Shown: in pieces, positions 55,005 to 63,539 of the stretch | Layout of the letters: each line of letters starts with the position of its first letter | Numbering within the stretch: the first letter of the stretch is position 1 | NCBI GenBank assembly: GCA_026122225.1 | Contig: JANEZZ010001511.1 | Location: forward strand, 248,001 to 312,000 | Source: Heloderma charlesbogerti | Lineage: Eukaryota; Chordata; Lepidosauria; Squamata; Helodermatidae | DNA: 64,000 nucleotides | Direction of reading: 5' to 3' | Translations under genes and position numbers: made by a program | Notes under the pieces: generated by a model | Told to the model about the DNA's origin: nothing | Database searches by the model: none | The model's input: only the letters and a program-made list of their open reading frames with translations

Positions 55005-55340
55005 TTGTTGTTGTTCAGTCGTTCAGTCGTGTCTGACTCTTCTTGACCCCATGGACCATAGCACGCCAGGCCTTCCTGTCCTGCGCTCTCTCCAGGTGTG
55101 TGCTCAAGTTCATATTCATTGCATCGGTGATGCTATCTAGCCATCTCATCCTCTGCCATCCCCTTCTCCTTTTGCTTTCAGTCTTTCCCAGCATCAGGGT
55201 CTTTTCCAGGGAGTTTTCTCTTCGCATTAGGTGGCCAAAATATTTGAGCTTCAGCTTCAGTATCTGTCCTTCCAATGAGCAGTCAGGGTTGATTTCCTTT
55301 AGGATGGACTGATTTGACCTCCTTGCAGTCCAGGGGACTA
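55005..55340 (-). mobile_element. 5'-truncated BovB copy, nested in the same L1
   Basis: About 336 bp corresponding to the 3' end of the BovB at 51376: minus-strand frame KLKYFGHLMRRENSLEKTLM, GWQRMRWLDSITDAMNM and AWRAMVHGVKKSQTRL, with the same (ACA)n tail. It is very similar to the neighbouring copy but not identical (for example TTCAGTCGTTCAGTCG here against TTCAGTCGTAAGTCG). Flanks AACCTT and AACTTT may be a degraded target duplication. Confidence 0.92.
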
Positions 55341-56535
55341 ACTTTTTTCAGGCGTTTTGCCCATATTTTAGTAAATATCTTACAATCCACATTCAATAGA
55401 GATATTGGTCTGTAGGAGTCCAGATTACATTTATCTTTGTTTAATTTAGGTATCAGTGTTATTACATTTTGTGTCCATGTTTTTGGGAGTAGGCCCCCCC
55501 TCTTGTATTTCCTGATATAATTTCTTCAGTTGTGGCGCCAACACATCCACAAGTGCTCTATAAAATTTGCCCATAAACCTGCCTCGGCCTGGCAATTTAT
55601 TATTTTTTAATTCTTTTCTAGCTTCTTTAATCTCTTCTTCTCCTGTCTCAGCTTCTAAAAACTGTTTCTGTTCTTCTTTTAGTGGGGGTATTTTTGTTTT
55701 GTCTTGGGATTCCTGAATCAGCGTTATTTCTATCTGTTTCCTTTCATAAAGATCTTTAAAATAACTTTGTAATATTTCTCTCATTTTCTTTTGATCATAT
55801 GTTTTAATTCCTGCTTTTGTATTCAAAGCTAAAATTCTGTGCTTAGTTCTCTTTTTCTGGAGTCTGTTCGTCAACAGTTTTGAACTTTTTCCCGTAAACT
55901 CATAATGCCTTGGCTTAACATATAACATATCTCTCATTATTTTATTTCTAATGCCTCTCTTTCTTTCCTCAATTTTTCCATTTCTTTTGTAATTCTGATC
56001 TGACCAGTATACTTGTACTGCTCCATTAATCTACTGATTTCTTGATCCACTGTCTCTTTCTTCTCCTTTTTCTTTATTAAGCTGAACTCTTTTATACATA
56101 TTCCTCTTATTGTTGCCTTGCCCGCTTCCCATCTAATTGTTTCTGTTGTTTCCCCTGTTTTATTTTCTTCAAAATATCTTTCTATATTCCTTTTTATCTT
56201 AGCTTTAATATCTTCCTTAGTTAATAATATGGGATTCAATGTCCATATATAATCCCTTTTAATTTCTTGGTCCATCTCTACATCAGATTTACAGATCTTG
56301 TTGTGCCAATATATTGTAGTTTCTGACAGGGATATATCATGCATTGCAGTCTGGGCATCGCAGTTGTGAAATGGACTAAAATGCAGTAACAATCAGGAGT
56401 TAATAAGTTGACCAAATGGAAGAGGCACTTCTGTCCTGGAGGCACTATCTTGTCTAGGGCTAACCCTTCAGGTCCTTTCGGAGTGATTCCCCAACTCCAC
56501 AATACATGCGCATTTTAAATTCTTGTGTTTCATTC

Positions 56536-56655
56536 CAGTGGTAATCTCCAGATGGTTTTGACCTACATCTCCCATCAGCTCTAATCAGCATAGCCAATGG
56601 TGAGAGATTATGGGAATTGTAGACCAAAACGTCTTAAAGGCATCAAGTTTAGGCC
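56536..56655. repeat. Foldback element (GTAGTCCAACA family)
   Basis: ATCTCCAGATGGTTTTGACC and TGTAGACCAAAACGTCTTAA pair around CTAATCAGCATAGCC. Confidence 0.6.
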
Positions 56656-56796
56656 TCCCTGGACTGTGTGTAACCGTTTTCCCTTAAAACATTGTATTTG
56701 GAGTTTGCTGATTATGGGAATTATCAGATCACTGAATTGAAGGTTAGGTGGTAATGCTGCCCTTGCAGTTTCAGAGCTATACGTGGCTCTAGCACA

Positions 56797-56934
56797 GCCT
56801 TCCCTGACTGGGTGCCATCCACATGTATTGGACTACAACTTCCATTGCCACAGCCAGCATGGACATTGGCTGTGGATGATGGGGGTTGTAGTCCAACACA
56901 GCTGCAGCAGAGAGCGCATGGTTGAGGAATGCTG
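56797..56934. repeat. Foldback element (GTAGTCCAACA family)
   Basis: CAGCCTTCCCTGACTGGGTG, TTGGACTACAACTTCCATTG and GGGTTGTAGTCCAACACAGC; centre CCAGCATGGACATTGGCTG. Confidence 0.7.
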
Positions 56935-57164
56935 TTCTGCCACTTTTTGGAATGCTACTTTCAGAGCTCATTTACAGCATGCCTTTCAGCTGATTTATAT
57001 ATTAAGAAGCAGCATGTAGTACAGGCTCTTTTAGAGATCTGCAGCTTCAACATTCATCTTTCCTTTTTTGATTCTCCCTATGTAAGAAACTCTGTGCACA
57101 TAGATTTCTCCATGGTATAAGAGCTTTCTAAGCTAGAATCTTTCTTTCTGACTTGCTAGCTTTC

Positions 57165-57400
57165 TGCAGGTAGGGATATCAGAGAAATCCACAATGGAAC
57201 CAAGTGAGGCTGGGTTTTTATGAATCCGATTCTTCAGCTGACTGGCTTTTCCCATGTTGGGCAGATTCTGCAGACTTGTGGACCATTTTTCTAACCTTTG
57301 GGGAATTTTGTGCAAATTTCATCGTAGAAAAATGCACCAAAAAAACCCCAAAACCCTGGCTGAAAATGCACATTTGGGGGGAATTTGGGTAGCTCTCAGG
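57165..57400. repeat. Degenerate dispersed repeat
   Basis: GTAGGGATATCAGAGAAATC start and TTTTGTGCAAATTTCATCG further on, as in the stretches near 9030 and 21870. Class unknown. Confidence 0.35.
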
Positions 57401-57665
57401 GACTGCATTCCAGTGGTGGGCAGGGGTGAAGGCAAAAGTGGGTGGGGCCAGAGGCAAAAGGAGGTGGGGCCAAAACACCAACAATGCCAGCATGGTTTAG
57501 CTTGAAGCTCTTACTGCCATTCACTCAGCCTTAGGAGAGGCATCTTGACCTTTTGGAATGGGGGAAAACCTGTGCAAAAGCTGGGAAACCACCAAACAGC
57601 CAGCAATCAGGTGAAGGGGGGGGCATCTCTAGAATCCCGCAAGGCTGGGTTTGAGGTTCTTCGCC
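57395..57665 (+). repeat. Dispersed repeat, unclassified
   Basis: Third copy of the 26325-26605 family: CATTCCAGTGGTGGGCAGG, GGCAAAAGGAGGTGGGGCC, AGCTTGAAGCTCTTACTGCC. Confidence 0.55.
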
Positions 57666-58145
57666 TCTGATCTAGAAGCTTAAAGTGGCCAGGCTGTCAT
57701 GTGACGACCATTGCATTATTAATGTAATGTAACCTAAAAACATAAAAGTGGATTTTATATATAATTTTTATAGAAAATGTAAATTTTATTTACATAGCTT
57801 TATATAAAAGCACATTTTAGTAGTTAGATATTCCCCATGAGTCAGATGCTTTGACTGATGAATATAAAGTACATGTGTAAAATTATGATCATATTTTTAT
57901 ACATTTCTTATATAGCCACCATTTTGAAAACAGTGGCCATTTTGGGGGGGGGCTGCCTCAGAATTAAACCTACATGGATATAGATCATTTGTGGAAAGTT
58001 TCATGCTTTTTTCCCCAAAAGTGCATGATAACCATGAATTAGTCGTTTTCTCTGCCGTGCCGTAAGGCAGTGCCTGCAGTTGTACAAAACTGTCCGTGGG
58101 GTGCCCGGCTTTTGCATCCTTCTCCACCTCCTTGCCTCTAAACAG

Positions 58146-58243
58146 GTCTCTGTCAAGTTGGGCCGTTCCCACTTCTGCGGTGGCAGTTTGATCCGTGAGG
58201 ATGTGGTGGTTACTGCAGCTCACTGCGTCGTGGATCTTGACCT
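58146..58243 (+). CDS. OVCH1: OVCH1-like exon 3 (catalytic histidine)
   Basis: 32 codons plus two bases: VSVKLGRSHFCGGSLIREDV, VVTAAHCVVDLD. HFCGGSLI and TAAHC are the conserved chymotrypsin-fold motifs; the histidine of TAAHC is the catalytic base, and the two cysteines form the expected pair. The acceptor is TCTAAACAG|G and the donor CT|GTAAGT; CT joins the G of exon 4 as leucine. Intron 2, between exons 2 and 3, is 8.9 kb and holds the L1/BovB nest. Confidence 0.95.
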
Positions 58244-58735
58244 GTAAGTTGTATTAAGCACTTGTGCAGAGGAAATGAGTGGTGACTTCAGCAGGCCTGT
58301 TGACAAAATGAGGTGCGTCACAAGCAGGTCTAGCTGCTGACCTGGAGGAAGGTGGCGGCAGCTGACAGAATGGTGCGCATGGGTAAAATGCGAGCCTCTG
58401 AAATCGACCTGTAAAAATGTGAACTTGGTGTGAAGGGGGTGATTTCTTTATTATGTTTTTAATCCGCCCAAGGACATCCATTCTCTGGGAGGTGTGTCCG
58501 GTGGGAGTGCCGTGTTGGGGTCGTGGCTGGCGGGTGCAATCCCACATCCCCCTCACGCATTCACTGAACATGTGGGGAGCCGGGGGGGGGGGTCATCCGG
58601 GAAATCTTCATGTCTGTCGCCCTATGTGCTTGGCTTTTCTTCGCTTCCTTCCCGTCCCCCCTTGCGCTGCCTGCTGCTGCTGCGTTATCGTACTGATTCC
58701 GTGGTTGAGCTGAGCCTTTAAAGTCTGGACATGGC

Positions 58736-59264
58736 TGTCAAGGGCTCCTTGGAGGCCTCTCTCAGTCTAATCCAGTAGCCAAGTCCAGACACAGACAAAG
58801 GGATTCCTTTCAAAGCTTTATTCTTCTTTTACAACTTAACAACTATACCAATTGCAACTAGATCTGAGCAGCAGAGTACCTATGCCCTAAGTTGGAACAG
58901 TTGGTCCCCGTTTGAAAGGGAATTACTGGCAGACCCTGAACTTAAGGACTAGGGAGAGTCCCTCCCCTTTTCCCTTGGATCCTCTGGGTGCAGCCGTTGT
59001 TTGCGCACCAACCGGGCACTATGCCTCCTTTCCGCGCCCTCCATCTGGCACCGCTCTCTGCGTCTGCGTCGCACATCCACCAAGTCTGCTATCCATGCTT
59101 GGCCACTCCCTGGACTGCTAACTAAACTAGGAATGCCGGTGGGAGGAATCTCCGTCAGCTGTTGGCCCTGGGAAAGAGGAGCGCGCTCCTCTCCCAGGAG
59201 CGACTGCTCTTCCTCAGAATCAGAACTACTCTGGGATTCTATGGGCTCAGTGTCCACCCTGACA
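58736..59264 (-). mobile_element. Solo LTR (copy 2, inverted)
   Basis: On the + strand it starts TGTCAAGGGCTCC and ends CCACCCTGACA, the reverse complement of copy 1 at 3092-3623. Length 529 bp. Flanking bases ATGGC (left) and ATGAC (right) look like a 5-bp target duplication with one change. The minus strand carries the same open frame with the SSSDSEEEQSLLGEE start and RRRRRER segment. It sits in the intron between OVCH1 exons 3 and 4. Confidence 0.8.
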
Positions 59265-59332
59265 ATGACCAAGGTTATTAGAAAACACTTCCACTTGTTG
59301 AAGGTGGGGGGAATTCCCACCCCTCTCTTTGG

Positions 59333-59425
59333 GCAGTGGAGGCTGGTGGCTCAAATGTCAGTGGGTTGGGAAATGCCCTCCAGGTTTCAGTCACTGTCTT
59401 TATCACATGTGTGCTCAGTCACATG
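59333..59425. repeat. Partial foldback element (28998-29167 family)
   Basis: CAGTGGAGGCTGGTGGCTC, AATGTCAGTGG and GGTTTCAGTCACTG match the left arm of the palindrome at 28998-29167. Confidence 0.55.
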
Positions 59426-59436
59426 TGATAATTCTT

Positions 59437-59580
59437 AGAGGAAAGCATGTAGCTCAGTGATAGAACACATATGCTGTGTGTAGAAGGGCCCAGGTTCAAT
59501 CCTAGCCAGGTATCTCCAGGAAAAGATGACAAAGACCCCTATCTGAGACCCTGGCAAGCCACTGCCAGTCTGTGTAGGCC
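59437..59580 (+). repeat. tRNA-derived SINE
   Basis: ATGTAGCTCAGTGATAGAAC, GCCCAGGTTCAATCCTAGCC, then GTATCTCCAGG and ATCTGAGACCCTGGCAAGCC. Head-proximal part only; followed by a half foldback (CCCCAACCTGGTGCCCTCC at 59587-59605). Confidence 0.75.
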
Positions 59581-59757
59581 ACCGTTCCCCAACCTGGTGC
59601 CCTCCACCTGCATTAGACTGAAATGTATTTCTGTTCATGTCAGCCACGTCAGGTATCTAACCAACTGGGTTTGCCCTAATAAGGTCGCTACACTTCAAAA
59701 TGCTCCAAGATGCAAAATGAGTATTTTGCAACTTTAGGTTCTAGCAAAGTAACAACT

Positions 59758-59912
59758 GTTGTCTACTCTGAGTGGCATTGGCAGCAGATTTCCAGGGTTT
59801 CTGGGACCTTTCCCAGGTTTGCTTCATCAGATGATTTAATTGGAAATATTAAACCTGGGGCCTTCAAGGTGCAAAGTTCTACTAACTAAACCACTGTCCT
59901 TCCCTCTCTTTC
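59758..59912 (-). repeat. tRNA-derived SINE, degraded
   Basis: GTCTACTCTGAGTGGCATTG, GATTTCCAGGGTTTCTGGGA and AACCTGGGGCCTTCAAGGTG reflect the body and reversed head of the 7955-8150 family. It ends about 25 bp before exon 4. Confidence 0.5.
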
Positions 59913-59937
59913 CTTGATCTCACCCTTTGTCTGGCAG

Positions 59938-60110
59938 GAGAGTCGTGAAGAATCTGGTTGTGACTGTTGGGGAATACAGCCTTGGAACAATAGATGAAGG
60001 AGAACAGAACGTCCCTGTCTTGAAAATCATTATCCATCCTGCATTCAACAGATTTGGATATATGGATTCGGATATAGCACTGCTGTATCTGAAATACAGA
60101 GTGAGATATG
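59938..60110 (+). CDS. OVCH1: OVCH1-like exon 4 (catalytic aspartate)
   Basis: 57 codons with one split base at each end: RVVKNLVVTVGEYSLGTIDE, GEQNVPVLKIIIHPAFNRFG, YMDSDIALLYLKYRVRY. The D of SDIALL is the catalytic aspartate; VGEYSL and IIIHPAFN are typical S1-protease loops. The acceptor is TTGTCTGGCAG|G, only a short pyrimidine tract after a SINE relic; the donor is G|GTAAGA at 60110/60111. An earlier GTGAGA at 60101 is a possible alternative donor, but it would not keep the reading frame of the next exon. Confidence 0.95.
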
Positions 60111-60234
60111 GTAAGAGGAAGACTCGATCAGTAATGGCTGTTCCAGAGAAGGGGAGGTATTATGGGTTGTAAGCATGACATCTTTTGTCATCTGTACTTG
60201 CACTTGCGTTTCTGAGAGAGTTCCTGTACTTCAA

Positions 60235-60410
60235 ATAATGTTATTTAGTTCTACCATTTAAACCCCACCCATCAATGCTAAAGAGTCTTCTCATGCAGCT
60301 TACAACAAACAATAAACAAAGAGCAATAATATAAAACAACAACATGCAAAATCTGAGTGTAGGGATAAATCCCTAACACAATCAAGTCAATCACTTTACA
60401 AAAGGCTAAA
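60235..60410. mobile_element. LINE-derived 3' tail fragment
   Basis: CTACCATTTAAACCCCACCC, GTCTTCTCATGCAGCTTACA and CAATAAACAAAGAGCAATAA resemble the tail at 27535-27665. Confidence 0.4.
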
Positions 60411-60496
60411 AAAGAATCTTTTTTTCCTATTCCATGCCTCCCCCACCCCCATCCAGTAACCTGGGGCACCTTGTAAGGAGCAGGGATGTTGTAGCA

Positions 60497-60592
60497 CAAC
60501 CTTCCCCATCCTGGTGCCTCTGGATATCATGGCTGGGGGTGATGTGAGTTGTAGTCCAACACTTCTGGAGGGCATCTGGTCAGGGAAGGCTG
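60497..60592. repeat. Foldback element (GTAGTCCAACA family)
   Basis: CAACCTTCCCCATCCTGGTG and GCATCTGGTCAGGGAAGGC, inner GTTGTAGTCCAACACTTCTG. Confidence 0.65.
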
Positions 60593-60639
60593 CTGTGGCA
60601 TCTGGTCTTCTTGTTGACGTATTGAGCTCCCTGCTGGTT

Positions 60640-61062
60640 CCCTTCCACTCAGATCAGGGGCTCAGTGGGGGCTGTATGATCACTGCAACAGGGACCCATT
60701 GGTGGTGCGGGCAGCACTTTACTGCAGAGCTGTACAGAAAGGAGAATTCTGCCAGGTGCAGGGAGAACTCGCTCCTGACAGAACTTTCCCTCCTATGCAA
60801 CAATGTGAGGTTTTGGAATCCTGTTGAGATCTGGCCTGTGCAACCTCGAGCTGCAGCCATTTTACTGAAAACTTGGTTGTTCAGGCAGGCATTTGGGGTG
60901 GGTTAGGGTATTTTTAGAAGATGTTTTAACGTGTAATGTTACTGTTTTAAATTGTACTGTTGTACATCACCCAGAGTGGCCGGGTGACTGGCCAGATGGG
61001 TGATTAAGAAATTTAAGAAATAAATTTAAGAAATAAATTTAATATATAAAATAAATACTTGA
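60640..61062 (+). mobile_element. L2-like LINE 3' end
   Basis: A broken frame ending AAAILLKTWLFRQAFGVG is typical of the last residues of squamate L2-like elements; it is followed by a UTR with GTACATCACCCAGAGTGGCC and an (AATTTAAGAAAT)n tail. 5'-truncated. Non-functional. Confidence 0.65.
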
Positions 61063-61177
61063 CTTTCAGCTGGTTTTGCCAATAAGGCTCCACCCACACA
61101 CCCACTTCGTGTCTTGCAAGGAAAGAATGGGGATTAAAACTGCTTATAGTTTGTGCTTATAGATGTGCCCTGTGTTG

Positions 61178-61290
61178 TCTTTCCCCGACCTGGTGCCCTC
61201 CAGATGTGTTGGACTACAGCTCCCATCATTCCTTGGCTGGGGGTGATGGGATGTGTAGCCTAGCATATCTGGAGAGCACCAGGAATGTTT
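61178..61290. repeat. Foldback element (GTAGTCCAACA family)
   Basis: CTTTCCCCGACCTGGTGCCC and CTGGAGAGCACCAGG, inner GTTGGACTACAGCTCCCATC and GATGGGATGTGTAGCC. Confidence 0.7.
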
Positions 61291-61384
61291 CCCAGAACTT
61301 TGTGGGCAGTATTATAAGTCACCTTTGTAGATGCTCCTGTCTGTGTTTCCAGTTAGTGCTATAAGGCTGAGGCACTCCCTTCTC

Positions 61385-61590
61385 AGAATAGGAAGCTGCC
61401 TCGTCCCAGGCTGGACTGTTCAGCCCAGTACTGTCTCCTCCGACTGACAGCAGCTTTATGGGGTCTCAGGCGAAAGATCTTTCCCACATCTGCTATTGAT
61501 CTTTCTAGCGGGAGATGGGGTTTGAACCTGGGGACTTCTGCATGCAGAGTATGTGGTCTCCTCCCATGAGCTATGGCTGTATCCCAGTAG
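61385..61590 (-). repeat. tRNA-derived SINE
   Basis: GAATAGGAAGCTGCCTCGTC tail, GTACTGTCTCCTCCGACTGA body, and a reversed tRNA-like head (GGGGTTTGAACCTGGGGACT then ATGAGCTATGGCT). It lies 70 bp before exon 5. Confidence 0.75.
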
Positions 61591-61661
61591 AAAATATTTG
61601 GAAGTATTCTGCGCACTTAAAAGAAAATTAAATGTTGCTTCTCATCCTTTCCCTCCCTTAG

Positions 61662-61757
61662 GACATGAAGTTCAGCCCATCTGTCTTCCGCACAAAGGAG
61701 ATCTATTTGAAGCTGGGACGCTCTGTGTTGTGAGTGGGTGGGGCAAAGTCTCTGAAG
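61662..61757 (+). CDS. OVCH1: OVCH1-like exon 5
   Basis: GA completes glycine, then 31 codons and one base: HEVQPICLPHKGDLFEAGTL, CVVSGWGKVSE. QPICLP and the cysteine near CVVSGWG are the usual disulfide partners in S1 proteases. The acceptor is CCCTCCCTTAG|GA and the donor GAAG|GTGAGT. The next exon, expected to approach the GDSGGP serine motif, is not found before 64000, so the first protease domain is incomplete here. Human OVCH1 is a multi-domain protease with CUB domains; those would follow to the right. Confidence 0.95.
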
Positions 61758-61852
61758 GTGAGTAAATAGCAAGCGCATAATTTGGAGGAGGAGCGGGATG
61801 GGTTTTTTCACTTTAGTTTGCTAGAATTTTTTTTTTTTTAAATGATGGAGGG

Positions 61853-62225
61853 AGCAATCCTATGGCCGCTAGTCAGCGGCTAGATGGCCATAGAATACGT
61901 GGTTTTTGAGGAAACTACCTCGGAGCCCACGCTCCAAGGTTGGTTCCCATAGAATCAACCATCCTCCCTCTTCCATGCTGCCTTGCAGGCAGCACAGAAC
62001 AGCCCTGTGCTCCGCGCTCAGAAGAGGAGCGCGAAGTGGCCAAAACAGGGCGTTCCAGGAGGTGTTCCGGGGCAGGGAAGGTAGAAAGGCTGGTACACCA
62101 CATCCTATGTGTCATCCAGCAGCCTCCTCCCCTGATCTGCCTTCCCGTGGCTAGACAGCTGAAATCGGCTGTCTAGCTGCAAATGCAGGGCAGGAGGTGG
62201 CCGCCTATCCCCATAGGATTGCACC
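61853..62225. repeat. Foldback element, about 373 bp
   Basis: Ends GGGAGCAATCCTATGGCCGC and CCCCATAGGATTGCACCC pair; inner segments CAGCGGCTAGATGGCC and GGCTGTCTAGCTG, and GGAGGATGGTTG-type arms, are partly complementary. Related words near 41393-41430 (GGAGCAGTCCTATGGCTGGT). It begins about 95 bp after exon 5. Confidence 0.6.
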
Positions 62226-62525
62226 CTAATTGTTTTACTTAATAGTATAAAAATCCCATAAACACATAGATGTTTTTACATACATTTCCAGCAGCAATAA
62301 TTCTTTAATCCTTCTCACATTGAATATTAGCCTTACATTATATCTAATAACAAATCATGATGTATTCTATCGTAATTTATTATGTCAGTAAAAAGGCTTC
62401 ACCTTTTAATAAACCTGCCATCTTTTTGCCTACCTTCCCTAGTTCTCATCATATTTGTTAACTTTGTTATAAGTGCCACATCCCAAACTCTGAAAGTCTA
62501 TCCAACAATTTTTTAAATTCTTTTT

Positions 62526-62730
62526 TCTTTTTATTGTGAATTTAACAAAACAAAAAGCAAATCATGACAAGAAAGAAAAAAAGAACAAGAAACTACATGC
62601 ATAGAAAGAGCAATATTCCAACAAATACAACTTCTTTTTTTTAAAAAAACGAAATTATGCATAAGCTTCAAGAAAAGTGAACCAAATATCCATATATTTA
62701 TCCATTTGTGAGTGGCGCCTATATACCACC
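62526..62730 (-). mobile_element. Possible L1 3' fragment
   Basis: Shares TTTTATTGTGAATTTAAC-type start, AATTATGCATAAGCTTC and ATCCATTTGTGAGTGGCGC with 41872-42450. No coding frame. Confidence 0.4.
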
Positions 62731-63395
62731 ATATTTCACAATTGCAGGGGCAGGTGACTGGTAACCAGGCAGAGACTTCCGAGTGAACACGTTTGCCATA
62801 TTGGAGTGCTCCAGTATCATTCATGATTGTAGACTAGGGGTGTTGAGCTCAAGGGGGAGGGGGGGCTGGATGACCACCCCACTGAGCCCTCTGTGGGCCA
62901 CTTCACTCATGTGGGCTTTCCATGGCCAAGCTTTCCCTAGCCATTGGGGAGGATGTGGGGTGGGCAAAGCAGAGATAACAGTGAGGATTCCCCCCCTCCA
63001 TATTCGTGGGGCTTAGGGAAGTGGGGGTCTCCCCTGAGGCCCTGCAGGCCGGATGGACTGGCTTGGAGGGCTAAAAGTTGCCCAGTGCAGATTTCAGTCA
63101 TGTCCCCCTCCATTTCTTTCCTGTACCCTAGACTATAAATCTTCCACCTAGATATGAGTGGTTAATGGTGGTGTAGCCTATACAGTTTGTCATCTGGAGT
63201 GATGTTCTTCTAGGCACTGAAGTTTCCTGGTTTTTTGTTTTGTTTGCATATTAAGAAATGTGAGAGAAGCTCTGCAGTTTTCTTGCAAATTACAGGAGGG
63301 GGAAAGGATTCCTTCTTTCCCCCAGAAGAGGCTTAAGGGAGTAGGGTGGACAAAGCAGGGAAGCACAGGAAACCTGAATAGATCCTAGCTGGATG
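62731..63395. other. OVCH1 intron, nothing recognised
   Basis: No exon, RNA gene or clear repeat. In particular no GDSGGP-like coding sequence with splice sites was seen, so the serine exon lies further right. Confidence 0.5.
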
Positions 63396-63539
63396 ATTAC
63401 AATCCTATGCATGTTTAGCCAGAAAAAAAGTCCTACAGCTTCCAGCTTTCCCCAGCCAGCATGGCTGGCTGAGGCATGTTGGAGTTGCTTGATTTTTTTT
63501 TTTCTGTCTATAGTAAACATGCATAGTACTGTGCCCTAA
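63396..63539. repeat. Foldback element (CAATCCTATGCATG family)
   Basis: ACAATCCTATGCATGTTTAG and TAAACATGCATAGTACTGTG form the outer arms; inner AGCCAGCATGGCTGGCT is a perfect short palindrome at the centre. Confidence 0.8.

Larger units (their letters stand above)
49383..56284 (-). mobile_element. 5'-truncated L1 LINE, host of three nested insertions
   Basis: L1 ORF2 is visible in minus-strand pieces: KAKIKRNIERYFEENKTGET and WEAGKATIRGICIKEFSL (about 56000-56220), DLYKAFDTVNPKFKLSLLNK and GTRQGCPLSPLLFTMVIEFL (about 54640-54900), YADDILFTLGN (about 51340), TKAFRYLGVKVPKSQKYVLK (about 51130), and KDWQKYIDFMKDSNRRTLVE near 49600. It is bounded by a 15-bp duplication AGATTTACAGATCTT (49368-49382 and 56285-56299). 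The 5' end stops in the region before the RT domain, so the endonuclease is missing. Insertions split it at about 50775-50893, 51376-54581 and 55005-55340. Not functional. Confidence 0.92.

Noticed and set aside
60098..60104. Alternative donor GTGAGA in OVCH1 exon 4
   Set aside because: Using it would break phase with the exon at 61662, whereas the donor at 60111 restores a glycine before HEVQPICLP.
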